A stretch of 64,000 nucleotides of DNA from Mesorhizobium escarrei (GCF_935825525.1 NZ_CAKXZT010000136.1:80958-144957); one strand, 5' to 3'; counted from the stretch's first letter, positions 36,939 through 45,459 are shown. Numbers and translations: made by a program. Notes: a model not told the origin generated them from the sequence alone.

Positions 36939-37541
36939 ATGAGCTATGCGATTATAGGATTCGGTGCGGTAGGCCAGGCTCTCGCCCACGCCTTCGCCCG
37001 TAAAAACATCGACGTGGCCGTCGCGAGTCGCCGTCCGCCCGAGGCGTTGGCGCCGCAGGCTCGGGCGATTAAACCCACGGTCGTCGCCAAGTCTCTGCGG
37101 GATGCAGTCGAGGCCGACACGATCATCCTGGCGGTCCCGTTCTGGGAGCACCGCGAGGTGGCGAAGGCCCTGCCGAGCTGGGGAGGCAAGACAGTCATCG
37201 ACGCAACGAACACGTTTGGAGTTCTCCCTGAAGAGCTGGACGGCCTCCCGTCCTCCGCCTTCGTCGCGAAGGCGTTCACCGGCGCCAAGCTCGTCAAAGG
37301 GTTCAATCACCTGGTTGCGGCCACCCTGGCTGCCGATCCGATCGTCGAGGGCGGCCACCGGGTCGTCTTTCTGTCGAGCGACGACGAGGACGCGATCGCT
37401 CCCGTGGCGGCCTTGGCCAAACAACTCGGGTTCGCACCCGTCAAGCTGGGAAAGCTCAATGAGGGTGGCGCGCTGGTGCACGCACGCGGCCGCACTTGGG
37501 GCCAGCTGATCTTCCAGGACCTGTTCAAGAAGGAGCAGTAA
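36939..37541 (+). CDS. F420-NADP-reductase-like NAD(P)-binding protein
   Basis: 200 residues. YAIIGFGAVGQALAHAFARK is the Rossmann motif of the NADP oxidoreductase/F420-dependent family; ILAVPFWEHREVAKALPSW and DATNTFG follow, and RTWGQLIFQDL forms the end. Most bacterial homologues are NAD(P)-binding reductases without F420. An in-frame TAA ends the gene at 37539-37541, but the same frame stays open for 37 more codons with protein-like content (see the next entry). It follows the SDR gene on the same strand by 154 bases. Confidence 0.82.
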   Translation: MSYAIIGFGAVGQALAHAFARKNIDVAVASRRPPEALAPQARAIKPTVVAKSLRDAVEADTIILAVPFWEHREVAKALPSWGGKTVIDATNTFGVLPEELDGLPSSAFVAKAFTGAKLVKGFNHLVAATLAADPIVEGGHRVVFLSSDDEDAIAPVAALAKQLGFAPVKLGKLNEGGALVHARGRTWGQLIFQDLFKKEQ

Positions 37542-37655
37542 TCGATCTACGACCGTGTGATCGAGGCCGAGAACTGGTCGCGCGCCAACTTCTTCGAGCA
37601 GCGCGCGACCGAATATTTGAAGGCCACAAAGTCGCGAGGGTTGGGGTGGGCCTGA
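37542..37655 (+). pseudogene. C-terminal remnant of an unknown gene
   Basis: After the stop of the F420-reductase-like gene the same frame reads YDRVIEAENWSRANFFEQRA, then TEYLKATKSRGLGWA and TGA at 37653-37655. The composition is that of a real protein C-terminus, but no start codon or upstream part is present. I cannot assign a family. It may be the 3' end of a gene that was displaced by the LysR/SDR cassette. Confidence 0.4.
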
Positions 37656-37724
37656 CGGCGTATGGGCGCCGTTCGAAGAGCGGGGAGACGCCCGACAGAG
37701 CGGCATATCTGCGGGTCGCCTAGG

Positions 37725-37742
37725 ATCTATCGACTGCTATCG
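37725..37742 (+). repeat. 18-bp direct repeat, right copy
   Basis: ATCTATCGACTGCTATCG, one mismatch from the copy at 34655-34672, same orientation. It marks the right end of the LysR/SDR cassette and is followed by a palindromic AT-containing stretch (ATCGATGGCCTAGG). Confidence 0.5.
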
Positions 37743-37794
37743 ATGGCCTAGGATTCGCTCGAGTGTCCTCTGCTATCCGATACTACTCCACGGC

Positions 37795-37817
37795 ACTCCC
37801 CTTCACTCCCACTCCAT
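37795..37817 (-). repeat. guaA-end-like repeat, right copy
   Basis: ACTCCCCTTCACTCCCACTC plus CAT; 18 of 23 positions match the left copy at 34501. The complement reads ATGGAGTGGGAGTGA, which gives MEWE-stop, again close to the GMP-synthase C-terminus. It lies about 45 bases before the end of the aromatic-acid operon. Confidence 0.35.
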
Positions 37818-37861
37818 CATACCCTAGCAACTTAAAATATTGAATTTAAACAGGAATAATT

Positions 37862-38419
37862 TTACTTGCGAGTTTGGAGCGTCGCTTCCGCCGGCCCTTC
37901 GGAAGGGCGCGCAAGCTCGACGAACTCGATCGTGACGCCGTCCGGACCGCGAACATAAATCACACGTCGCCCCGCCCATGGCCCCTCCGGCACCGTTTGC
38001 GGATTTCCGAGCGGAACCCAACCATACGGGCGGGCGCGGTCAACAAGCGCGTCGAGACCGTCCACAATCAGGGCGATGTGCGCGGCGCCCGTGTCGCAAG
38101 CGCGATACCTCAGGTCCCGGCGGTCGCTGGGTCTGGTGTATTCAAGAAGCTCGATGATCTGTCCGGCGCCAGCCACCATGGCGACCGATATCTCGGCGTC
38201 GGCCACGCCTGTAACTTGTTCAACAAAATCAGGCCGCTTCAACGTGTCTGTTCCCACCAATTCGAATCCGAGGACGTCGGTCCAGAACGGAAGAGATTGC
38301 AACAGCGAGGCTACAGTGAATCCGGTGTGGTGCACATGTGTGACAGTGATCAAACGGCTTGGCGCGTCCTTCGGCGCCCGGCCGGGTGCGTGGCCTGCAG
38401 GATGAAGTGCATCAGGCAT
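37862..38419 (-). CDS. VOC-family (glyoxalase/extradiol-like) protein
   Basis: 185 residues from ATG 38419, overlapping the dioxygenase stop by 8 bases. ITVTHVHHTGFTVASLLQSL is the first beta-alpha-beta unit of the vicinal oxygen chelate fold. HIALIVDGLDALVDRARPYG and RRVIYVRGPDGVTIEFVELA are the second unit, with His and Glu as metal ligands (H in VHHTGF, E in IEFVEL). The last residues are Lys-rich. Members include glyoxalases and ring-cleaving dioxygenases. As the last gene of the gentisate operon it may act on a side intermediate; the substrate is unknown. Confidence 0.8.
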   Translation of the reverse strand: MPDALHPAGHAPGRAPKDAPSRLITVTHVHHTGFTVASLLQSLPFWTDVLGFELVGTDTLKRPDFVEQVTGVADAEISVAMVAGAGQIIELLEYTRPSDRRDLRYRACDTGAAHIALIVDGLDALVDRARPYGWVPLGNPQTVPEGPWAGRRVIYVRGPDGVTIEFVELARPSEGPAEATLQTRK

Positions 38420-39473
38420 TTCCGCGATCCTCGCGGTACAGATAGAGTGCCTCTTGGATTGGCCGGTCCGAGAAGGAGAACAGGACGCTGTCCTCGTCGC
38501 TCTCGTGCCGGACACGGTGCCAGGACGGAACGACGAAGATGTCCCGTTTACCCCACTCCACCACGAAATCGTCGCCGATCCGCGTACGCCCCTTCCCCTC
38601 GATCGGCACGAACACCGTCGCATCCGTCGAGCGGTAGGCAGCTGTGGAAAAGCCCTTCGACAACAACTGGACGAAGGTTCCGATCGTCGCCATAGCGTGG
38701 TTGCCGGTGATCGGATTGGTGTAGCGCATCTTGAGCCCGTGGCAGGGATCCCAGGCGTTGGCGCTTCGCATCCGCTCCAGCGCATCGCGGGTGCGCGCAT
38801 AGGGATAGTTGAACACCGGCGACGTGCCTCCGCGGGTGTCATGATCGACCGGAAGCAGATTGGCGCCATAGCGGGCGTCGCTGTCGCCTGTGGGACGGGT
38901 GAGTTTCTGCTGGTCCTCGCCGAGATGTTCAGCGAAGGAGGCGTCGAGAAACTGAACAACGGGAATATCCAGTCCGTCGAGCCAGAAGATCGGTTCGTCG
39001 CTTTCGTTGCCATGGTCATGCCACGCCATCGGCGGCGTGATAATGAAGTCGCCTTCGTTCATGATGGTGCGTTCGCCGTTGACCGAGGTGTGGGCGCCGC
39101 CGCCTTCCAGCACGAACCGCAGTGCGCTTTGCGTGTGCCGGTGGGCTGGCGCGACCTCGCCGGGAAGAACCAGTTGCACGCCGGCATAGAGGTCCGTCGT
39201 GATCTTCGACTGGCCGCGCAGTCCGGGATTTTCCAGCACCAGCACTCGCCGCTCGGCTTCCTTGGCGGTGATGAGGTCGCCGGCCTCGACCATCGCCGCG
39301 CGGATATCGGTAAAGCGCCAGTTCGCCGGGCGGCAGTGGCTGCGCGGCTCGGGCGTTACCAGATCGGCGAGCGAGGTCCACAGAGGTGCCAGGTTCTTCT
39401 CGCTGATCCGGTCGTAGAATTCACGCCGGGCAGAAGTGTCCGCCACGGCGGCCATGAAATCCTCCTTAGTCAT
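38412..39473 (-). CDS. Gentisate 1,2-dioxygenase-like bicupin
   Basis: 353 residues from ATG 39473 with GGGAGG just upstream, matching the family's usual 340-370. The first cupin is at about 95-165, with ligands His111, His113 and His152 in PAHRHTQSALRF and WHDHGNE. The second cupin is at about 265-340. The protein opens gentisate (2,5-dihydroxybenzoate) to maleylpyruvate with Fe(II). This fits the isomerase and hydrolase that follow. It overlaps the MFS gene (ATGA) and the VOC gene (8 bases). Close paralogues act on salicylate or 1-hydroxy-2-naphthoate, so substrate specificity is inferred from the neighbours. Confidence 0.85.
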   Translation of the reverse strand: MTKEDFMAAVADTSARREFYDRISEKNLAPLWTSLADLVTPEPRSHCRPANWRFTDIRAAMVEAGDLITAKEAERRVLVLENPGLRGQSKITTDLYAGVQLVLPGEVAPAHRHTQSALRFVLEGGGAHTSVNGERTIMNEGDFIITPPMAWHDHGNESDEPIFWLDGLDIPVVQFLDASFAEHLGEDQQKLTRPTGDSDARYGANLLPVDHDTRGGTSPVFNYPYARTRDALERMRSANAWDPCHGLKMRYTNPITGNHAMATIGTFVQLLSKGFSTAAYRSTDATVFVPIEGKGRTRIGDDFVVEWGKRDIFVVPSWHRVRHESDEDSVLFSFSDRPIQEALYLYREDRGNA

Positions 39474-40761
39474 GATTCCCTCCCTGGGCCAGTGCTGCAG
39501 CTGGGGCGGCGCGAAGCCGGATCGGAGCGGTCTCTTTGAGCAGTATGATGACAGCGACGCTTGCACCAAGCGCCCAGAGCGGCATGGTCACGGCATGCTC
39601 AATTCCGAAATTCTTGGCGATGTAGCCGGCGAGCGCCGGCGCGAGACCGCCGCCGAAAATCTCACCAATACCGATGACCATTCCCGTTCCTGTCGCCATG
39701 AGCTTTGCCGGGACTGATTCAGCGGTGATCGGTCCGACCGTGAGCGTCAGCAGGGCATAAAGGCACCCCATCGCGACCATCAGAGACAGGAACAGTACGG
39801 TCGTGTTCGCACCGGCTTCCAGGAATGTCCAAAAGGCAGCAAACGCAAGGAGTGCCGACAACAGCATGACCGGCTTGCGGCCGATGCGATCTGACAGTGC
39901 TGGCAGAAACAGGGCCCCGATGGCGCCGCCAAAGCCCATTGAGGACAGGATGAAGCCCATCTGGTCCATCGGAAGTTTAAGGTAGTCGACAAGATAGCTC
40001 GGGAAGAGCGCGGCGACGACGATGATGCACGTAAGCCAGAAGAGCTGGCACAGCACCGCGAGGGGAACGTTCCGGTATTTGAACACTTCGTACCAGCGAT
40101 GATCGCCCGCGTCGTGCGTTACGCTGTGCACGGCGCTCTCCTCTGCGGTCGGCTGGCGCAGGACCTTGTGTGCGAGCAAAGCGATGATTACGCCCGGCAG
40201 CGCCACCAACAGGAATATCCAAGGCCAATCCATGACCTTGAGAAGCTGTGTCACTGCGATTGGCGCCAAGCCAAGGCCGAGCAGCGCGGGCATTGTCTGC
40301 TGAATGCCGACGTTCAGGCCATGGCGTTTCGGCGGCGATGCATCCATCGTCGCGATGATGCTGGCGGGCGTGAAAGCCCCTTCGGCAAGGCCCATCGCGG
40401 CTCGAACGATGATCAAGGTGCCTACACCGGTGGCCAGACCGCTGAGGCCCGCGATCACCGAGAAGGCAAGCAGCGCGGGCACCAGCACGCGCTTGAAGCC
40501 GAAGCGGTCGGAAAGATTGCCGGTGAAGAGTGAGGATAGGCCCCAAGCGATCGCCAGCGCCCCGGTGATGATGCCGAGATCCTGATAGTCGAGATTGAGA
40601 TCGCGCTGCAGCACAGGCATGAGCGGCACGATAATAAAGCGATCGATGCCGACCAGGCCTAGGCCTAGCGACATCAATGTAACCGCCTTCCATTCGTAGC
40701 CCTTGGGTCGATCGATGTCCGGCGCGGCCGCTGCCGCGACCTTGGGTGGAAGGGTAATCAT
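39466..40761 (-). CDS. MFS transporter, aromatic-acid type
   Basis: 431 residues, twelve predicted membrane helices. The first cytoplasmic loop has the MFS signature GNLSDRFGFKRV and the sixth-to-seventh loop the second copy SDRIGRKPVM. It opens with a soluble N-terminus of about 25 residues (IDRPKGYEWKAV). This is the aromatic acid:H+ symporter/benzoate-transporter-like group. Its position between the dioxygenase and the isomerase points to uptake of the operon's substrate such as gentisate or a hydroxybenzoate. It overlaps both neighbours by 4 or 8 bases. Confidence 0.88.
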   Translation of the reverse strand: MITLPPKVAAAAAPDIDRPKGYEWKAVTLMSLGLGLVGIDRFIIVPLMPVLQRDLNLDYQDLGIITGALAIAWGLSSLFTGNLSDRFGFKRVLVPALLAFSVIAGLSGLATGVGTLIIVRAAMGLAEGAFTPASIIATMDASPPKRHGLNVGIQQTMPALLGLGLAPIAVTQLLKVMDWPWIFLLVALPGVIIALLAHKVLRQPTAEESAVHSVTHDAGDHRWYEVFKYRNVPLAVLCQLFWLTCIIVVAALFPSYLVDYLKLPMDQMGFILSSMGFGGAIGALFLPALSDRIGRKPVMLLSALLAFAAFWTFLEAGANTTVLFLSLMVAMGCLYALLTLTVGPITAESVPAKLMATGTGMVIGIGEIFGGGLAPALAGYIAKNFGIEHAVTMPLWALGASVAVIILLKETAPIRLRAAPAAALAQGGNHD

Positions 40762-41408
40762 TCGGCGTCCTCCTGGTTGGTGGGAAGCGCACGCTCGAAC
40801 GCCGGCAAAGCCAGGGCCGCGTCGCAGATGCGCTTCAAGATTGGGTAAGTGGAAAGGTCGAGGTCGAAGTTTCGTGCATTGACGAGCTGCGGCACGAGGC
40901 AGATGTCGGCCATGGTGACAGTGTCGCCATGGCAGAACAGGCCAGTGTCGGAGCTCGCCTCGAGCATGGCTTCGATTGCTGCGAAGCCTTCCGCGATCCA
41001 GTGGTTGTACCAGGCCTTCACCGCCGCATCGGGCTGGCTCAGCGGTCCGCGCAGATAGTTGAGGACGCGCAGATTGTCGATCGGGTGAATGTCGCTGGCG
41101 ACGATCTGAGCGAGCGCTCGAACACGCGCGCGACCGGCCGGATCGGTCGGAAGCAGCGGCGGCTGCGGCCGCGTCTCATCGAGGTAGTCCAGGATCGCCA
41201 GTGACTGGACGAGTAACTTTCCATCGATTTCCAGCGATGGCACGAGCCCCTGCGGGTTGACCCGAAGATAGTCCGGCGCGCGCTGCTCGCCGCGCCGCAG
41301 ATGATGAAAGACATTCGTACAGGCGATGCCCTTTAGGCTTAGGGCAATCCGGACTCGAAACGACGCCGACGAGCGGTAGTAGCCGTGGAGGATGACGAGC
41401 GTGGTCAT
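40758..41408 (-). CDS. Maleylpyruvate/maleylacetoacetate isomerase (zeta GST)
   Basis: 216 residues from ATG 41408 (overlapping the hydrolase stop, ATGA). It has the zeta-class glutathione transferase start with YYRSSASFRVRIAL, NPQGLVPSLEIDG, then QSLAILDYLDE for glutathione binding. In the gentisate route this enzyme converts maleylpyruvate to fumarylpyruvate with glutathione. The tail is helical with HPIDNLRVLNYL. Between this and maleylacetoacetate isomerase (homogentisate route) sequence alone does not decide, but the neighbouring gentisate dioxygenase favours maleylpyruvate. Confidence 0.86.
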   Translation of the reverse strand: MTTLVILHGYYRSSASFRVRIALSLKGIACTNVFHHLRRGEQRAPDYLRVNPQGLVPSLEIDGKLLVQSLAILDYLDETRPQPPLLPTDPAGRARVRALAQIVASDIHPIDNLRVLNYLRGPLSQPDAAVKAWYNHWIAEGFAAIEAMLEASSDTGLFCHGDTVTMADICLVPQLVNARNFDLDLSTYPILKRICDAALALPAFERALPTNQEDAE

Positions 41409-42094
41409 GAGATCGACACCGTCAGCGAGGGAAGCCCGTCGATGCGCGCCTCCAGCCGATCGCCGGCCACGACCGCCCCGACGCCGTCTGGCGTGCCGGT
41501 GTAGATAAGGTCGCCCGGCGCCAGATCGACATAGCGCGACAGCCAGTGGATGATTTCGTCGACGCTCCAGATCAGATTGGCGATCGCATTTTTCTGTCGG
41601 GCGGCTCCGTTGACCTCGAGCGTGATCGCGGCGGCAGCAATGCCGGCCGCCTGCGCGACCGGCACGATCGTTCCGCAGGGCGCTGAGCGGTCGAAGGCCT
41701 TGCCCATGTCCCACGGCCGGCCTTTTTCGCGCGCCGCGATCTGGACGTCGCGCCGGGTCATGTCGAGCCCGACCGCGTAGCCGAAGACATGCGCGCCGGC
41801 ATCGGCGACAGCGATGTCGCTGCCGCCGATGCCGATCGCTACCACCAGCTCCACCTCATAGTGGTAGTTTTCGGTCATGCGCGGATAAGAAATCACCGCG
41901 CCGTCGGGCTCGATGGCGTCTGCTGGCTTAAGAAAGAAGAACGGCTCCTCGCGATCGACTTCGAAGCCCATCTCCTTGGCGTGCGCCTCGTAGTTGCGGC
42001 CGGCGCAATAGATCCTGCGCACGGGAAACTCACCGCCGCCGAGCACCGGCACAACTACCGTCGGCGATGGGGCGACCACGAAATTCCGGCTCAT
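41405..42094 (-). CDS. Fumarylpyruvate hydrolase (FAH family)
   Basis: 229 residues from ATG 42094, with GGGAG eight bases upstream. The FAH family features are the start RIYCAGRNYEAHAKEMG, ENYHYEVELVVAIG with Glu metal ligands, FGYAVGLDMTRRDVQ and YTGTPDGVGAVVAGD. It would hydrolyse fumarylpyruvate to fumarate and pyruvate as the last step of gentisate breakdown. The gene lies first among the enzymes of the operon core, 62 bases after the SDR gene. This short form is the usual one of the fumarylpyruvate-hydrolase type. Confidence 0.88.
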   Translation of the reverse strand: MSRNFVVAPSPTVVVPVLGGGEFPVRRIYCAGRNYEAHAKEMGFEVDREEPFFFLKPADAIEPDGAVISYPRMTENYHYEVELVVAIGIGGSDIAVADAGAHVFGYAVGLDMTRRDVQIAAREKGRPWDMGKAFDRSAPCGTIVPVAQAAGIAAAAITLEVNGAARQKNAIANLIWSVDEIIHWLSRYVDLAPGDLIYTGTPDGVGAVVAGDRLEARIDGLPSLTVSIS

Positions 42095-42156
42095 CTTGAT
42101 GTCTCCCAATGTGCGGTTCCGCGCCGCTCTTGCTCGGCGCGGCTGCTCCGGTTCGT

Positions 42157-42921
42157 TCACCAGGCCGTCAGGCCGCCGTCGATTTTCAGGTCGACGCCCG
42201 TGACCCAGCTGGCTTCGTCGGAAGCCAGGTAGACGATCCCCCAGGCGACATCCTCGGGCTTGCCGTGCCGGCCGAGCATGGTGTTGGCGCGCATGCCGTC
42301 CTCGAAGCCGGGCAGATTGTCGAAGGCGAACTGCGCCGCCGGCGTGTGGATGATCCCCGGTGAGACGGAGTTGGCGCGGATTTTGTGCGGCGCGCCTTCG
42401 TAGGCCATCTGGCGGGTCATCGAGACCACGCCACCCTTGCCGGTCGAGTGGGCGACGGCGCCCATGCTCCTCGTCGCGCCCCATGCCGAGATGGAGCCGA
42501 AATTGATGATTGAGCCGCCGCCGCGCCCGATCATGTGCGGCCATGCGGCGCGGACCGGCAGGAACACGATGTCGAGCTCGCCCTTGAGCGTCCGGTGCCA
42601 TTGTTCCAACGTCATCTCGGGAACCGACGCGAACTCCACGAAGCCGGCGGCGGTGACGAGCGTATCGATCCCGCCATGCTTTTCGACGACATGGGCCATC
42701 AGCTTCGACACTCCGTCCTCGCTGGTGAGATCGTAGGAGACGGGGTCGATCGGAAAGCCGTTCTTCCTCGAAGCCTCGACGGTTTCCTGCAGCCCCTTGG
42801 CGTTGAGGTCGACGGCGACGACGGTGGCGCCTTCCCTGGCGAACAGCAGCGCCGTGCCTTGTCCGATGCCGCTGCCGGCGCCGGTGATGATGGCAACCTT
42901 GCCCTTCAAACGACTAGCCAT
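42157..42921 (-). CDS. SDR-family oxidoreductase
   Basis: 254 residues from ATG 42921 with GGGAG eight bases upstream. TGAGSGIGQG is the cofactor loop, NFGSISAWGATRSMGAVAHS brings the catalytic Ser, and HSTGKGG replaces the usual YxxxK with His in place of Tyr. The Tyr-to-His change at the active site is striking; it may alter or abolish classical SDR catalysis. DGGLTAW is the end. It belongs to the aromatic operon but not to the core gentisate route, so it may act on a ring precursor. Confidence 0.8.
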   Translation of the reverse strand: MASRLKGKVAIITGAGSGIGQGTALLFAREGATVVAVDLNAKGLQETVEASRKNGFPIDPVSYDLTSEDGVSKLMAHVVEKHGGIDTLVTAAGFVEFASVPEMTLEQWHRTLKGELDIVFLPVRAAWPHMIGRGGGSIINFGSISAWGATRSMGAVAHSTGKGGVVSMTRQMAYEGAPHKIRANSVSPGIIHTPAAQFAFDNLPGFEDGMRANTMLGRHGKPEDVAWGIVYLASDEASWVTGVDLKIDGGLTAW

Positions 42922-43036
42922 GGTCTTTCTCCCTTTGGCAATTGGTTGATCGATGGCGGTCTTCGGCCAGCCAAGAGCTGGCCGCGGGCGGCACTTCACG
43001 CATCGCCCTGTGGTGTTGATTTCTGTCTTGACGAGG

Positions 43037-43987
43037 TCAGGCCGTCAGTCGCGGCCTGTGCTCTGGACTGCCGCTTGCGACAGCCTTTGGCGGTTCGGGC
43101 GCGCGCGCCGATCGGTCGCGTGCCAGGAATTCTAGAATGAGATCGGCGACCGCGTCGGCGCGCTCGATGTTGGGACAATGGCCGCAATCGGCGAGCACCG
43201 CTGCCTCGCCGTTCGCAATGCGGGCAGCGAGTTCGGGCGCGAAGCCCGGGAAACGCAACCGGTCGCGATCGCCGGCAATCACCAGCGTAGGTACCACAAT
43301 CAGCTCGTAAGGCGTGTGGTCGGCCTGGCCAAATTCGGCTCGGGACGGCGCCTGGGGAGAGCGGAACCGCGCCGCAGCCACGGCCTCCCACGCGCCCGGC
43401 GCATTGCTGAGCGCATGCCGGCGACGCACATAGTCAGGATCGAGATGCCAGACCGGCTGCTCGAACATCGCGGCCAGCAGATCGGCCATCGCCTCTTCCG
43501 TGCCGTCGTAGTCGATGAGGCGCCGGCGCTCCTCGTTCTCCGGCATGAAGCCGCCGCCGCTGATGGCCACAAGCCGGTCGATCGGCAGTGCGCAGGGCTG
43601 GCCGGACGCCATCTGCAGGAGAAAGGTCGCGCCCATCGAATTGCCGACGAAATGCGCCCGATCGATCGCCATCACCTCCACGAATCGCGCCATGTGCGAC
43701 AGCATGCGGGCCCGCTTACCGTCGAAATCGTGAATCTTGGCTGTCTTGCCAAAGCCGAGCCAGTCGGGCGCAATGACGCGGAAATGCGGCGCGAGCTTCG
43801 GAATGAGATACTCCCAGCTCAGCTCGGCGCAGCCGCCGAACTCGCCGCTGTGAAGCAGCACCAGCGGCGGCCCTTCGCCGGCCTCCAGATAATGCGTGCG
43901 CATGCCATCCACCGAGATGAAACGGCTGCGATGGACCGTTTCCACTGGCGGGACGCGCGGCGCGGTAGCAAGCTTGCCGGAGGCCAT
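43037..43987 (-). CDS. Alpha/beta hydrolase, meta-cleavage-hydrolase-like
   Basis: 316 residues from ATG 43987, which shares one base with the stop of the MIP18-family gene (TGATG). LLHSGEFGG is the oxyanion-hole region, GNSMGATF the nucleophile elbow and DCGHCPNIERAD the catalytic His. This resembles MhpC/BphD hydrolases that split C-C bonds of ring-cleavage products or esters. It may release the aromatic acid from an ester or amide precursor or act after another ring cleavage. C-terminal residues are Pro/Arg-rich and probably disordered. Confidence 0.8.
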   Translation of the reverse strand: MASGKLATAPRVPPVETVHRSRFISVDGMRTHYLEAGEGPPLVLLHSGEFGGCAELSWEYLIPKLAPHFRVIAPDWLGFGKTAKIHDFDGKRARMLSHMARFVEVMAIDRAHFVGNSMGATFLLQMASGQPCALPIDRLVAISGGGFMPENEERRRLIDYDGTEEAMADLLAAMFEQPVWHLDPDYVRRRHALSNAPGAWEAVAAARFRSPQAPSRAEFGQADHTPYELIVVPTLVIAGDRDRLRFPGFAPELAARIANGEAAVLADCGHCPNIERADAVADLILEFLARDRSARAPEPPKAVASGSPEHRPRLTA

Positions 43988-44325
43988 CACGCCACCGCAC
44001 CCGCAACCGGTCGGAGCCGGCGCAGCCTGGCTTGTGCAAGTGGATTCATCATGGCGGGCAGCCATTCGGCGCGCGCATTCACCGCGCAGGTTACCGATGT
44101 CACGCCTGGCACTTCACCCACCACCTGCTCTACCTTAGCGATGATGTTGGCCGCCTGCCAGCAGATCGGGCTGGTCAGCCGCAGCGTAACGCGCACCGCG
44201 CCATCTGCCTCGGTCACCTCCAGCACCATTCCCATGTCGGCGAGGCTGATCGGCACACCAGTCGCGATCGAGCACGGGTCGACGACCCGGCCCAGCGCTT
44301 CGTGAATGATATCGAGGTCAAGCAT
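43987..44325 (-). CDS. MIP18-family (DUF59/PaaD-like) protein
   Basis: 112 residues from ATG 44325, overlapping the amidohydrolase stop by 8 bases. LDLDIIHEALGRVVDPCSIATG followed by ISLADMGMV and LRLTSPICWQ is the MIP18 fold with the conserved D-P-C and the T-S-P-x-C cysteine motif. Such proteins help load iron-sulfur clusters; PaaD serves the phenylacetyl-CoA oxygenase. Its presence inside an aromatic operon suggests it matures an Fe-S oxygenase subunit. No such oxygenase is visible here, which is odd. It may supply an enzyme encoded elsewhere. Confidence 0.8.
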   Translation of the reverse strand: MLDLDIIHEALGRVVDPCSIATGVPISLADMGMVLEVTEADGAVRVTLRLTSPICWQAANIIAKVEQVVGEVPGVTSVTCAVNARAEWLPAMMNPLAQARLRRLRPVAGAVA

Positions 44326-45394
44326 CTGCCATCTCCCGCATGGTCGAGAACGGCGCTGCGGGCCCATTGGCGCGGCGGCGCGCGAAATCATCGCTTTCGA
44401 TCGCGTTAAGCCGCGGCTTGAGGTCCAGGCCGGTCATTCGCGCATAGTTGTCGAACAGGATCTTGCGCTTGGCCTCGCGGTCGATCTGCGGTAGGCCGGC
44501 GCCATCGACCAGCTCCTGCGGAAAGGCGAAATCCCGCACGAAAGTTTCCAGCAACGGCTGCGGATGAAAAGCCATTGCGCCAGTACCCCAGACGAGGCGA
44601 TCGATCGCGCCGGAACCGCCGGGCCCGATCAACGACGCCATGGTCTGCAGGAACGCCGCCGGCCGCGATGCAGCGAGCGCGCAGGTGATTTCCAGATTGA
44701 CGTAGACGTTCGGGAAGCGCGCCAGCTGCCAGGCGGTCTCTTCGGCAAAGGCTATGCCGCCATGGATGACTTCAAAGTTGAGGTCGGGAAAGGCCATGCA
44801 AGCGCGGTCGATATCGTCGACGCGATAATGCTCGAGAGGAACCGGGCCGAGCGGCAATGCCTTGTGGATTGCGACCACCTTGATGCCAAGAGCCTGCGCG
44901 CGCTCGAACAGCGGAAAGGCGACCTCCGGATCGTCCATCTTCCAGCCGCGGATTTCCTGACCAACCCAACTGTTGGGATAGAGCTTCAATCCGACGGGTT
45001 TGAGAATCTCCACCTGCCGTTCGAGCTCGTCCAGCGCCGCCTTTCCGGTGAGCGGATCGACGCCGCAATAGGTGATCATCCGGTCCGGCCAGCGCTGCTG
45101 CGCCTCGACCGCCTTATCGAAGCTGCATAGGCCGTCCTTGAACGAGTAGATGGGCAACGCGTGATAAACAGCGAGGTCCGTGTCGCTTTCGACAAAGACC
45201 TGATCGACGGTCTCCTCGATCGACCAGTCGCGGTAAAATTGCGCCTCGGTCGGGGCATATCCCGGCCGGGCGGTGGCGATCACCGACTGATAGACGAGGT
45301 CGGCGAGCGGCTTGGCGAAGCGGTTCGCAAAATTGGAGGCATCCATATTGTAAGCGTGAATGACCGCATCAATTACAGGAAGGCCATCAATCAT
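44318..45394 (-). CDS. Amidohydrolase-2 family (decarboxylase-like) protein
   Basis: 358 residues. The amidohydrolase-2 fold is seen: IDAVIHAYNMD at the start, GLKLYPNSWV, KVVAIHKALPLG, EVIHGGIAFAEE, and LVWGTGAMAFHP near the end. This family holds metal-dependent decarboxylases of aromatic acids such as gamma-resorcylate decarboxylase and hydrolases of ring lactones. The operon position (first gene of the enzyme series, 65 bases after the LysR gene) suggests it makes the ring compound that enters the gentisate route. The exact reaction is unknown. Confidence 0.78.
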   Translation of the reverse strand: MIDGLPVIDAVIHAYNMDASNFANRFAKPLADLVYQSVIATARPGYAPTEAQFYRDWSIEETVDQVFVESDTDLAVYHALPIYSFKDGLCSFDKAVEAQQRWPDRMITYCGVDPLTGKAALDELERQVEILKPVGLKLYPNSWVGQEIRGWKMDDPEVAFPLFERAQALGIKVVAIHKALPLGPVPLEHYRVDDIDRACMAFPDLNFEVIHGGIAFAEETAWQLARFPNVYVNLEITCALAASRPAAFLQTMASLIGPGGSGAIDRLVWGTGAMAFHPQPLLETFVRDFAFPQELVDGAGLPQIDREAKRKILFDNYARMTGLDLKPRLNAIESDDFARRRANGPAAPFSTMREMADA

Positions 45395-45459
45395 TTACTT
45401 CCTCCACTTGTTTTCTATTTCTCGAAACTATGTCTTCGATGACGATCTCTGTCTAACGA

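Noticed and set aside
38255-38285. tRNA T-loop-like sequence TTCGAATCC
   Set aside because: It falls inside the VOC-protein coding frame and no cloverleaf can be built around it. No tRNA was found in the window.
38454-39539. Open frame of 361 codons on the plus strand
   Set aside because: Antisense to the gentisate dioxygenase, which has its cupin motifs.
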